Below are positions 19,563 through 26,583 of a stretch of 64,000 bases of DNA, in pieces. The stretch's first letter is position 1; each line of letters begins with the position of its first letter. Origin of the DNA: Roseiarcus sp963709655 (lineage in GTDB: Bacteria; Pseudomonadota; Alphaproteobacteria; Rhizobiales; Beijerinckiaceae); NCBI GenBank assembly GCA_963709655.1, contig CAVPXF010000036.1, forward strand, positions 95,327 through 159,326, given 5' to 3'. The translations under genes were made by a program, and so were the position numbers. A model generated the notes under the pieces. The model was given only the letters and a program-made list of their open reading frames with translations, had not been told where the DNA came from and searched no databases.

Positions 19563-21611
19563 CTAGAACCCTGCGCGCCTCAGCGAAGCGCTGACGTAGT
19601 TGTTCGCGCCTGGTCCAGCGACGGCGTCGAAGATCGGCAGCATAATGCGCAGCCGCGTCAGGTCGACCGGGGCGTCGGCTGAACCGGTCACGCTGCCGGC
19701 GACGTCGCCCGGATCGAGCGTGAGGTCGAAGCCCCGGCCGCTGTAGCGCGTGCGGCCCGCAGTCCTTTCCATTCGAACCAACTCGCCCGCGAAGCGGCCA
19801 TGCATGACGGTGCCGCCCTCGCTCGGCTCGACGAAGAAGCCGTCGCGATGCGGCGCGGCCTCGAAGGCCGCGAGACTGCCGAAGAACAGCGGCTTTGTCT
19901 TGTAGGGGCCGCCGTCCTCAGGACAGAGCACGTCGCAATGGCCGCATTCGTTGCATACGTCGGCGAAGGCGCCGATCTGGTGCGGCTTTGCGACCCGCAG
20001 GGCGCCCACGACCTCCAGCGCAAAGCCGCCGTCCGTCGGGGTCAACCGCTCGACCGCCGTTTCGCCGAGCGGAATCGAGAAGCTGAAGTTGGCGTCGTTG
20101 GGACAGACCGGGATGCACTTGTCGCAGGTCAGGCAGTCGAACAGGACGAGGGAACTGCCGACCTTCTTCGGCGGCGTTGCGTTTTCGGCGGCGCTGTAGC
20201 GCCGGTTGCCGACCACGCGCTGGGCGTAGACGGCGCTATTTAGCACGCGCGCCGCTGAGACCCAGGCCCCGAACGCGTCACCCGCCGCCGCGCGCGGATC
20301 GCCTCCCGGGGCAAGCGCAGCGCGGCATCGGGCGGCGCGCTGCTCGGAGAGGCCGAGACCCGCGAGCGCGGCCTCGGCCTGGCCGTGCGCCTTGACTGTG
20401 AAGACCTCGAGGTCCTTCGCTCCCACCGAGTCCATCCGTTTGACGAGCTCACCGAAGTAGCGCCACCCACGTCGATAGCCGCCGGACTGCAGAAGGTCAC
20501 TGCAGACCGTGACCGGTTTCAGGCCGAGGCCGACCGCATCGGGGAAATTGCGCTCGTCGATCCCGCCGGAGAACGAGACCGGCAGGCGGTCGCCGAAAAC
20601 GCTGCGGAAGCGCGCGACGAGCGCTATCGCCAGTGGATGCAGCGGCGGCCCGGAGAGGTACATCACCCGTTCGCTCGCCGGAAAGAAGCCCCGGTTGTTC
20701 TCGACCACCAGCGTGTTGGAGAACTTCACCCCGAGGCTGCGGTCTTGAGCCGCCGCGAACGGGGCGAGGCGTTCGAGCATGTCGACGACCTCGGACCATT
20801 TCGCGTCCTCGTCGTAGACCCGTTCGGGGACCTTGATGTCGCGGTAGCCCAGAGAGTTGTGCAGGATGGCCTCGACCTCGTTGCGGCCAAGCAGGGTTGG
20901 ATTGAGCTTGACGACGACGTCGAGGCCGACCTCGCCGATGAGGCGCCTGACGATTGCCTCGATCTCGCCTGGCGGGCAGCCGTGGAAGGTCGAGAGCGTC
21001 AGCGTTTCGGAGATGCGGGTCGGAAACGGCAGGTCGCGAAACTTGCGCCAAAGGTCGGGGATCTGCGCCCGCAACCGCTCGACGACAGAGGTCGCGTCGA
21101 GCATGCCGTCAAGGAAGCCGCGGACCTTGGCCGACTTGACGCCGGCGAGATCGTAGCCGACGCTCATGTCGAACATCGTCTCGGGCAGGCCCGCGCCGAC
21201 GCCCGACGCCTTCAGCATCTCGATCAGCATCGCGCCCTTGACGTATTCTTCGAGCGACTGCGGGACGGTCAGCTCCTGCGACCATTCGACGTTGAAGCCG
21301 ACGGTTCCCATGTCGATGCACGGCCGCGGCACCTCGATCGCGTCGTTCACCTGCACAGTCTTGCACTCGATCACCCGCCCGCCCGCGAGCCAGGATAGCG
21401 CGATGTTCTGCGCCATCTGCGTGTGCGGACCGGCGGCCGGGCCGAACGGCGTCGAGGCGCGGCGCTCGCGGAAGGTGATCGACAGGTCATGGCCTGGATA
21501 GCCGTCTACGAATCGTTGCGCGGGCAGATCGAACACCGAACGCTTGGTTTCGAGCTCGCGAAACATGCGGTCGACCAGGACGTCGAAGGGAACGGGGGCG
21601 AGCTGGACCAT
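19563..21611 (-). CDS. YgfK-like iron-sulfur flavoprotein, short form
   Basis: 682 residues from the ATG at 21611. The N-terminal ~480 residues resemble the dihydroorotate-dehydrogenase/GltB-like barrel of E. coli YgfK (TPFGPAAGPHTQMAQNI, STFHGCPPGEIEAI, VKLNPTLLGRNEVEAIL, PVSFSGGIDERNFPDAVG). Two ferredoxin-type 4Fe-4S motifs follow: Cys 493, 496, 499, 503 and Cys 553, 556, 559, 563. E. coli YgfK is about 1030 residues and also has an NAD(P)H/FAD domain; that domain is absent here, so electrons must come from or go to another partner. YgfK is tied to anaerobic purine/urate catabolism in other bacteria. Third gene after two PLP enzymes, separated by a 130-bp repeat region. Exact reaction unknown. 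Confidence 0.82.
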   Translation of the reverse strand: MVQLAPVPFDVLVDRMFRELETKRSVFDLPAQRFVDGYPGHDLSITFRERRASTPFGPAAGPHTQMAQNIALSWLAGGRVIECKTVQVNDAIEVPRPCIDMGTVGFNVEWSQELTVPQSLEEYVKGAMLIEMLKASGVGAGLPETMFDMSVGYDLAGVKSAKVRGFLDGMLDATSVVERLRAQIPDLWRKFRDLPFPTRISETLTLSTFHGCPPGEIEAIVRRLIGEVGLDVVVKLNPTLLGRNEVEAILHNSLGYRDIKVPERVYDEDAKWSEVVDMLERLAPFAAAQDRSLGVKFSNTLVVENNRGFFPASERVMYLSGPPLHPLAIALVARFRSVFGDRLPVSFSGGIDERNFPDAVGLGLKPVTVCSDLLQSGGYRRGWRYFGELVKRMDSVGAKDLEVFTVKAHGQAEAALAGLGLSEQRAARCRAALAPGGDPRAAAGDAFGAWVSAARVLNSAVYAQRVVGNRRYSAAENATPPKKVGSSLVLFDCLTCDKCIPVCPNDANFSFSIPLGETAVERLTPTDGGFALEVVGALRVAKPHQIGAFADVCNECGHCDVLCPEDGGPYKTKPLFFGSLAAFEAAPHRDGFFVEPSEGGTVMHGRFAGELVRMERTAGRTRYSGRGFDLTLDPGDVAGSVTGSADAPVDLTRLRIMLPIFDAVAGPGANNYVSASLRRAGF

Positions 21612-21645
21612 GGCTAGGGTGACAAGGGGAGTGGGGAAAGGTGGC

Positions 21646-21722
21646 GTGCTTCTACCCGCTTGCGGGGAGAAGGTGGCGCGCAGCCCCTCGCCCTGGCCTT
21701 CTCCCCGCACGCAGGGCGAGGG
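21646..21722. repeat. Intergenic palindromic repeat
   Basis: Imperfect inverted repeat between the second PLP enzyme and the YgfK-like gene: cttctacccgcttgcgggga on one side, cttctccccgcacgcagggc on the other. Similar GC-rich palindromes occur at 32846-32946 and 62037-62117. It may be a REP-like element. Confidence 0.7.
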
Positions 21723-21741
21723 GACTTCGTCGCTGCGCGCG

Positions 21742-23052
21742 TCATCCGCTCGCTCCCCGTTCGACTCCCGACAGCACGGCCGCGGTCGGTCCGCCGGGAC
21801 CGCGCCCGCCGAGGAGCCCTGCGAGGCCGGCCGAGCCCGTCGCGGAGGCCGGAATGCCGGTGTGGGCGCGCACGAGGTCCAACGCCCGCTCGATCGCCGC
21901 TTCGTCTGCGACGACCGCTTCGCCGTCCGATTCGCGCATCGCCTTGATGACCTCCCACCAGTCGTAGGTCTCGTCGTCGAGAATCCCATGGGCGAGGCTC
22001 ATGGGAACGCTGTCCCAGGGCTGCATGAAGCGTGAGCGGTGGCGAGCCGCGTCGCCGAGCGCCTCCCCGTTGAGCCGCTTCCAGGTGCGCGCCAGCGGGG
22101 CGCAGCCTTCGCTCTGCACCGCGACGAGGCGCGGGGCGCGGGGCAGGAGGCCGGCCGCGGCGGTGATCGCAAAGCCTTGCGCGAGCGCGCTCGCCAGCGC
22201 CCCACCGCCAACCTGGACGGCGAGGGCCTCGATCACCCCTCCTTCGGCGGCGAGCGTCTCGGCCATTTCGAAGGCGAGCGTCCGGGCGCCTTCCACGGCG
22301 AGGCCGCTGTCGGGCCCCTGCACGCCGAATGGGATTGCGCCGCGGGCGACGGCGCGGCGGGCGGCGTGCACGCAAGGGTCGCCGCTCTCGCCCGACCGGC
22401 GGATGCAAACCTCGACATTGGCGCCGAGGTCGCGAAGCCGTCCGACCACGCTTCGCTCCGCATCGGTCGGAATGAACACGTCGATCGGCCAGTCGGCGGC
22501 GCGCGCGACGATTGCCGCGGCGAGCGCGGCGTTGCCGCAGGACGCGATCGCCAGGCGGCGCGCCCGCAGGTCCTCGCCGAGCCGCAAGCGGGAGACTTGC
22601 AGGACGCGCAGATAGAGCATCACGCCCATCAGGTGGCGCGCCTTGTGCGAGCCCGAGACATTTCCCGTCTCGTCCTTGATCCATAAGGGGCCGGCGAGGC
22701 CGAGCGTGGCGGCAAGCGCCGGCTGGCGCGCGAACGGCGTGCGGCAGAAGCCGCGGCCGTCGACCGCCTTCAGCGCCTCGTCGAGTTCGCCCACGACGTC
22801 GAACCACGCCGCGTCCGAAAGTCCGGCCGCGTGCGCAAGGCGATAGGGAGAGAGCCAGCGCCGGTAGCGCAGGAACGGATCATCGCCGCTGTCCGCAAGG
22901 TCATCCGTCTCGATCGGGGCGACCAGCACATGGTCGATGTCGTCGCCCGAACGGGCGGCTGGGCAGGCGAAGGGAAAGGCGAGGGCAGGGTCGACGACGG
23001 CGCCGCAGCCATGGCAGACGAACAGCGTCGGAGCGGTTTTCGCGCCGGTCAC
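21742..23052 (-). CDS. PLP-dependent enzyme, threonine-synthase-like, with N-terminal Cys motif
   Basis: 436 residues from a GTG that overlaps the upstream stop (GTGA). It is a fold-type-II PLP enzyme. The Schiff-base lysine is in SGSHKARH (Lys137) and the phosphate-binding glycine loop is near residue 350 or in AIASCGNAALAA (~165-177). The N-terminus has FVCHGCG and FACPAA, a short zinc-ribbon-like pair as in threonine synthases. It resembles threonine synthase or a diaminopropionate/serine-type lyase, but no known specificity can be assigned. It lies between another PLP enzyme and a YgfK-like protein, which suggests a joint catabolic role on an amino-acid-like intermediate rather than threonine biosynthesis. 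Confidence 0.8.
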   Translation of the reverse strand: MTGAKTAPTLFVCHGCGAVVDPALAFPFACPAARSGDDIDHVLVAPIETDDLADSGDDPFLRYRRWLSPYRLAHAAGLSDAAWFDVVGELDEALKAVDGRGFCRTPFARQPALAATLGLAGPLWIKDETGNVSGSHKARHLMGVMLYLRVLQVSRLRLGEDLRARRLAIASCGNAALAAAIVARAADWPIDVFIPTDAERSVVGRLRDLGANVEVCIRRSGESGDPCVHAARRAVARGAIPFGVQGPDSGLAVEGARTLAFEMAETLAAEGGVIEALAVQVGGGALASALAQGFAITAAAGLLPRAPRLVAVQSEGCAPLARTWKRLNGEALGDAARHRSRFMQPWDSVPMSLAHGILDDETYDWWEVIKAMRESDGEAVVADEAAIERALDLVRAHTGIPASATGSAGLAGLLGGRGPGGPTAAVLSGVERGASG

Positions 23053-24551
23053 TTGAGCCCGGCGGACGCGCCGCTCTCCGCATTGAATTCGTCGATCATC
23101 GCGTCCCAGGCAGGGGCAAGATCGAGAAGCCCGTCCCAGAACGATTGCCGCGCACGCACGGAGAAGTCCTCGACCGACACGCCCTGCTGCTCGACCCAGG
23201 TGAAATAGCCGAGGTTGAAGATCCGCTTGCGATCGACGTGGGTGAGTTCCATGAGATGGCCGACGCCGGCGCCGCCCAAAAACTGTGCCCAGATCTCGCC
23301 GGCGCTGACGGCGTCGAAGCGGTTGCCAAAATAGCGCGTCGCCGCCTTGCGCACTTCGCTGCCGTACATGGCCGCGCTGTCGGTCGCAACCGTGAGCACG
23401 ACGTCGTCCGGCTCGAGGTCGAAATATTTCGCCAGCTTCGCGGCAGCGACGATGTTGCAGATGCTGGAAATGCCGAAGAGGCCCAGTTCGGCGACCAGCG
23501 CCGGATCGACGCCGCGCCGCTCGACGAGATACCTGCGGCCCTCGTCGGTGTTGAACAGCGTCAGCAGCGCGTCGGTGGCGTGATCGCTGACGCCAATCAC
23601 GACGTCGGTGTTCATGACGTTGTGGATCAGCGGCACGTGCTTGTCGCCGATGCCCTGGATATTGTGCTCGCCGAAGCCGTTCATGAGCAGGGTCGGACAT
23701 TCGACCGCCTCGACCGCCGCGATGCGCGCCCCGAGCGCCCGTTTCAGGTGATCGCCCGCGGCGATCGTTCCCGCCGATCCGGTGGCCGAAACGAAGGCGG
23801 CGAGCCGCGCCCGGGGGCGTCCCTCGGCGGCGGCGCGATAGATGCGCTCAAGCGCCGCGCCGGTGCACAGGCGGTGGACGAGGTAGTTGCCGTATTCGCA
23901 GAACTGGTTGAAGACGATGTTGTCCGGATCGCGCTCGAGCGCGGCGCAGGCATCGTAGATCTCCTTGACGTTGCTCTCCGAGCCCGGCGTGCGGATGATG
24001 TCGGAAGGCTCGGCGACCCAGCGCTCGAGCCAGTCGAACCGCTCCTGGCTCATGTTTTCCGGCAGTACGGCAACGCCGCGGCAACCGAGTATGCGGGAGA
24101 TGGCGACGCCGCCGCGGCAGTAGTTTCCGGTCGAGGGCCAGATCGCGCGATGGCGCGTTGGGTCGAACTGGCCGGTAACGACCCGGGGCGCGAGGCAGCC
24201 ATAGGCGGCCAGCGCCTTGTGGGCGCGGATCATCGGAAACCGCTCGCCCAGTGCGAGCACGATGCGCGCCGGGACGCCGGTCAGCTCGGAGGGAAGTTCG
24301 ATCGCCCCGGGCCTCGCTACGCGGCCTCGGCGCTCCGCGTCGTTGAACCAGTGGACGCGGAAGAGGTTCAGCGGATGGGGCGCGTCGGGATCGACGGCGT
24401 CGAGGCGCCGGACAACGGCCTCGGGGATGGTCGAGGGGTCCTGCAATTGGCCGAACGTCGGCAGCACGACGCCGGCCTCGCGGAAACGCGCCAGCGTTCG
24501 CCGGTAGACGTCACGATCGATCAGACCCGTTTCCAGACCGAGCCGTGCCAT
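23049..24551 (-). CDS. PLP-dependent lyase/thiolase of the cysteine-synthase fold
   Basis: 500 residues and full-length in appearance. Fold-type-II PLP enzyme: the probable Schiff-base lysine is in MIRAHKALAAYG (Lys112), the substrate-side loop is WPSTGNYCRGG (~137-147), and a glycine-rich phosphate cup is in SATGSAGTIAAGDHLK (~255). It is longer than cysteine synthase (~310) because of N- and C-terminal extensions, as in the PLP-dependent 'subunit beta' proteins that accompany ygfK in some anaerobes. First gene of a three-gene operon; its stop overlaps the next start. Reaction unknown; beta-elimination or beta-replacement on a small amino acid is the family expectation. Confidence 0.8.
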   Translation of the reverse strand: MARLGLETGLIDRDVYRRTLARFREAGVVLPTFGQLQDPSTIPEAVVRRLDAVDPDAPHPLNLFRVHWFNDAERRGRVARPGAIELPSELTGVPARIVLALGERFPMIRAHKALAAYGCLAPRVVTGQFDPTRHRAIWPSTGNYCRGGVAISRILGCRGVAVLPENMSQERFDWLERWVAEPSDIIRTPGSESNVKEIYDACAALERDPDNIVFNQFCEYGNYLVHRLCTGAALERIYRAAAEGRPRARLAAFVSATGSAGTIAAGDHLKRALGARIAAVEAVECPTLLMNGFGEHNIQGIGDKHVPLIHNVMNTDVVIGVSDHATDALLTLFNTDEGRRYLVERRGVDPALVAELGLFGISSICNIVAAAKLAKYFDLEPDDVVLTVATDSAAMYGSEVRKAATRYFGNRFDAVSAGEIWAQFLGGAGVGHLMELTHVDRKRIFNLGYFTWVEQQGVSVEDFSVRARQSFWDGLLDLAPAWDAMIDEFNAESGASAGLK

Positions 24552-24869
24552 GCCTGCGTCCTTCGTCGTCCTTGTCGTCGCGTCCCGGCGCGCCGACCCG
24601 AAGGCGGCGCGCCGGGCCGACTTTGCGCGCCCGCCCGCGCGACGGCTATACTAAACTCTTCGGAATCGTCGCGCCGCCCTGCCGCCCCGGATGGAAAATC
24701 CTGTTCGAGCGGAGAATGATGCGTCGGGTTGACGGTGTCCAGCGCTCGGGCCGCGACGAATCCCCGCAGCGGGCGCCCGCGGCTTGAGCCCCCGCGGGAC
24801 GCGCGAGAGCGGCGCAATCCAGAGAGCGGCGACGTCGCCACGCGGACTGCGGTCAGCGTCCCAGGGCGG
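24552..24869. other. Upstream region of the PLP/YgfK operon
   Basis: About 320 bp without a supported gene. It should hold the promoter for the minus-strand operon, but I saw no convincing -35/-10 pair. The dhaK remnant follows to the right. Confidence 0.4.
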
Positions 24870-25028
24870 GGGTCTCGACGGGAGGGTCTCACTGGCCCAG
24901 AACTCCCCGTCGAGCATGGAGACCGTGATCGAGCAGCCGGCTATGTCGGCGCGCGCGGCGTGATTCACGAGATAGAGTTCCATGAGCGGGATCGCGCCAA
25001 AGCCGTTGATGATCAGGAGCGCCGCGTC
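24870..25028 (-). pseudogene. dhaK: Remnant of dihydroxyacetone kinase (DhaK domain)
   Basis: Reading leftwards from 25028 the frame encodes DAALLIINGFGAIPLMELYL, then NHAARA followed directly by DIAGCSITVSMLDGEFW. This is the conserved C-terminal core of the DhaK domain (NGLGATPxMELY..., ...MAGCSITL). About 25 residues that normally separate NHAAR from AGCSIT are missing, and a TAG precedes the fragment in frame. Nothing else of the gene is present, so this is a deleted relic. Its glycerol/dihydroxyacetone pathway partners are not in the window. Confidence 0.7.
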
Positions 25029-25196
25029 CTAAGCGCGCAACTGGAGTGTGGGCGCCAACGTCTGTTTCGACGCTCTGCCGGCGCGGCTTGCGTAACACGG
25101 GCTTGACGGGGCCTATTGACGGGCATTGAAGGCTGTCAAGACGCGGTTAGGGCGCGCCTTTGAAAATGCGCCCAACACGGCGCCGGTCGCCGCCGT

Positions 25197-25565
25197 TCAA
25201 GGCCGGCCGCCCTCAGCGGTCGAAGCGCCCGAATCGGAAGGTTCATCGGTCGCGTCCGGGAGGTCGCAGGCTGGGGCGCAATAGAGTTCGTAAAGCAGCC
25301 CCATCAGCCGTGCGACCTTCCTGCTCGCCAGCGAGTAATAGATGGTCTGAGATTCCCGACGCGTGGCGACAATGCCGTCCTCGCGCAAGCGCGCGAGGTG
25401 CTGCGACAGGGCGGACTGGCTAAGGCCGATGGAGTTCTGCAGAGCTCCGACCGAGCACTCCCCCTTCAGGAGCTCACACAGAACGACCAGCCGGTTCTTG
25501 TTGCCGACCGATTTCAGGAGCGCCTCGACCGCCTCCGCCTTCGACTCCAGCTCAGTTAAATTCAT
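25197..25565 (-). CDS. ArsR-family repressor, BigR/SqrR type
   Basis: 122 residues with a winged helix-turn-helix: CSVGALQNSIGLSQSALSQH (recognition helix around residues 50-65). Two cysteines sit where the redox/persulfide-sensing pair of BigR and SqrR is found: one in LVVLCELL and one in YELYCAPAC near the C-terminus. It is not a typical arsenic/metal ArsR. It is divergent from the RND efflux genes, whose promoter contains a SqrR-like operator, so it probably represses them and releases under sulfide, persulfide or oxidant stress. The ATG at 25565 was chosen as the first methionine before the conserved region (MNLTELESK). Confidence 0.85.
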   Translation of the reverse strand: MNLTELESKAEAVEALLKSVGNKNRLVVLCELLKGECSVGALQNSIGLSQSALSQHLARLREDGIVATRRESQTIYYSLASRKVARLMGLLYELYCAPACDLPDATDEPSDSGASTAEGGRP

Positions 25566-25567
25566 GC

Positions 25568-25595
25568 TTGCTAAATTAGTCGAAGTGAATATACG
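25568..25595 (+). promoter_or_regulatory. RND operon promoter with SqrR-like operator
   Basis: A -35 candidate TTGCTA (25568-25573) and -10 TATACG (25590-25595) are 16 bp apart, 28 bp before the membrane-fusion gene. The spacer holds ATTA-N8-GAAT (25575-25590), matching 7 of 8 positions of the ATTC-N8-GAAT site I recall for SqrR. Binding here would block RNA polymerase. Confidence 0.5.
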
Positions 25596-25623
25596 GGTCA
25601 AGCGCTGTTCTGAGGACCCCTTG

Positions 25624-26583
25624 ATGCGCTTTGCCCTTGTGCTCGCCGCCGCGATCGCGGCCCCACTTCCAGCGGTCGCCGCGACCCTCGTCGTCCACGC
25701 CTCGAGCGTCCCGGACGAGAAGGCGATCGTTGCGACGGTCGAGCCGGTCCACGAGCTCACCGCCCGGGCGCGCATCGGCGGGACGATCGCGTCGCTCTCC
25801 ATCAAGGAGGGCGATCGCGTCGCCGCCGGCGCCGAGATCGCGGTCGTCGCCGACGAGAAGCTCGTCCTGCAGGGACAGGCGCTCGACTCCCGCATCGATT
25901 CGCAGCAGTCGCAGCGCGACAAGGCGCAAGGCGATTTCGATCGGGCGGTTGAGCTCCAGGGGCGCGGCGTCAACACGCAGGTGCAGGTCGACGCGGCGAA
26001 GACGGCACTCGACGTGGCGGGGCGCACCCTCGACGCCATGCGCTCGGATCGCGACGTGATTGCTCAACAGATGAAGGAGGGTGCGGTGCTCGCGCCGGGC
26101 GCGGGACGTGTGCTTCGCGTGCCCGTCTCCGAAGGATCAGTCATTATGCCGGGCGAAACGATCGCGACCATCGCCGAGGACCATTACATCCTCCGCCTGC
26201 AACTGCCGGAGCGCCACGCGCGCTTCATGCGCGCGGGTGACGTGGTGAAGATCGCCGCCCGCGGTTTCGCCGAGGGCGGCGCCCAAAGCGAGGGCCGCGT
26301 CCGGCTCGTCTATCCGGAAATCCAGGGCGGTCGCGTGATCGCCGACGTCGACGCGCCGAACATTGGCGACTATTTCGTCGGCGAGCGGACAAAGGTCTAT
26401 GTCGCGACCGGCGAGCGGCAGGCGATCATCGTCCCGCGCGCCTATCTCTACCGCCACGCCGGGGTCGACTTCGTCAAGCTGAAGGACGGCGTCGAGGTCG
26501 TTGTGCAGCCCGGCTCCGGCGACGACAAGTCCGTCGAGATCCTCGCGGGTCTCAAGGACGGCGACGAGATCGTCACGCCATGA
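25624..26583 (+). CDS. RND efflux periplasmic adaptor (membrane fusion protein)
   Basis: 319 residues. The N-terminal Sec signal peptide (MRFALVLAAAIAAPLPAVAA) predicts cleavage near residue 20, with no lipobox. The barrel-sandwich/lipoyl region (GGTIASLSIKEGDRVAAGAEIAVVADEKL), a coiled-coil hairpin (~80-130) and a beta-barrel domain (GDVVKIAARGF, VGERTKVYVATGERQAIIVP) are in normal HlyD/MFP order. It would link the RND pump to an outer-membrane channel, which is not encoded nearby. Its stop overlaps the pump gene start (ATGA). It is divergent from a BigR/SqrR-type ArsR gene and probably controlled by it. Confidence 0.9.
   Translation: MRFALVLAAAIAAPLPAVAATLVVHASSVPDEKAIVATVEPVHELTARARIGGTIASLSIKEGDRVAAGAEIAVVADEKLVLQGQALDSRIDSQQSQRDKAQGDFDRAVELQGRGVNTQVQVDAAKTALDVAGRTLDAMRSDRDVIAQQMKEGAVLAPGAGRVLRVPVSEGSVIMPGETIATIAEDHYILRLQLPERHARFMRAGDVVKIAARGFAEGGAQSEGRVRLVYPEIQGGRVIADVDAPNIGDYFVGERTKVYVATGERQAIIVPRAYLYRHAGVDFVKLKDGVEVVVQPGSGDDKSVEILAGLKDGDEIVTP

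Noticed and set aside
21646..21722. CRISPR-like array
   Set aside because: Only a single palindrome with no regular spacer units; a REP-type element fits better.
25197..25565. Arsenic-responsive ArsR with an arsenic resistance operon
   Set aside because: No vicinal Cys metal site near the recognition helix and no arsB, arsC or acr3 gene; the Cys pattern fits BigR/SqrR.
25560..25590. Long inverted repeat ATTC...GAAT spaced by 23 bp
   Set aside because: The 8-bp-spaced version at 25575-25590 is a better fit to the known operator spacing; the longer pairing is probably chance.
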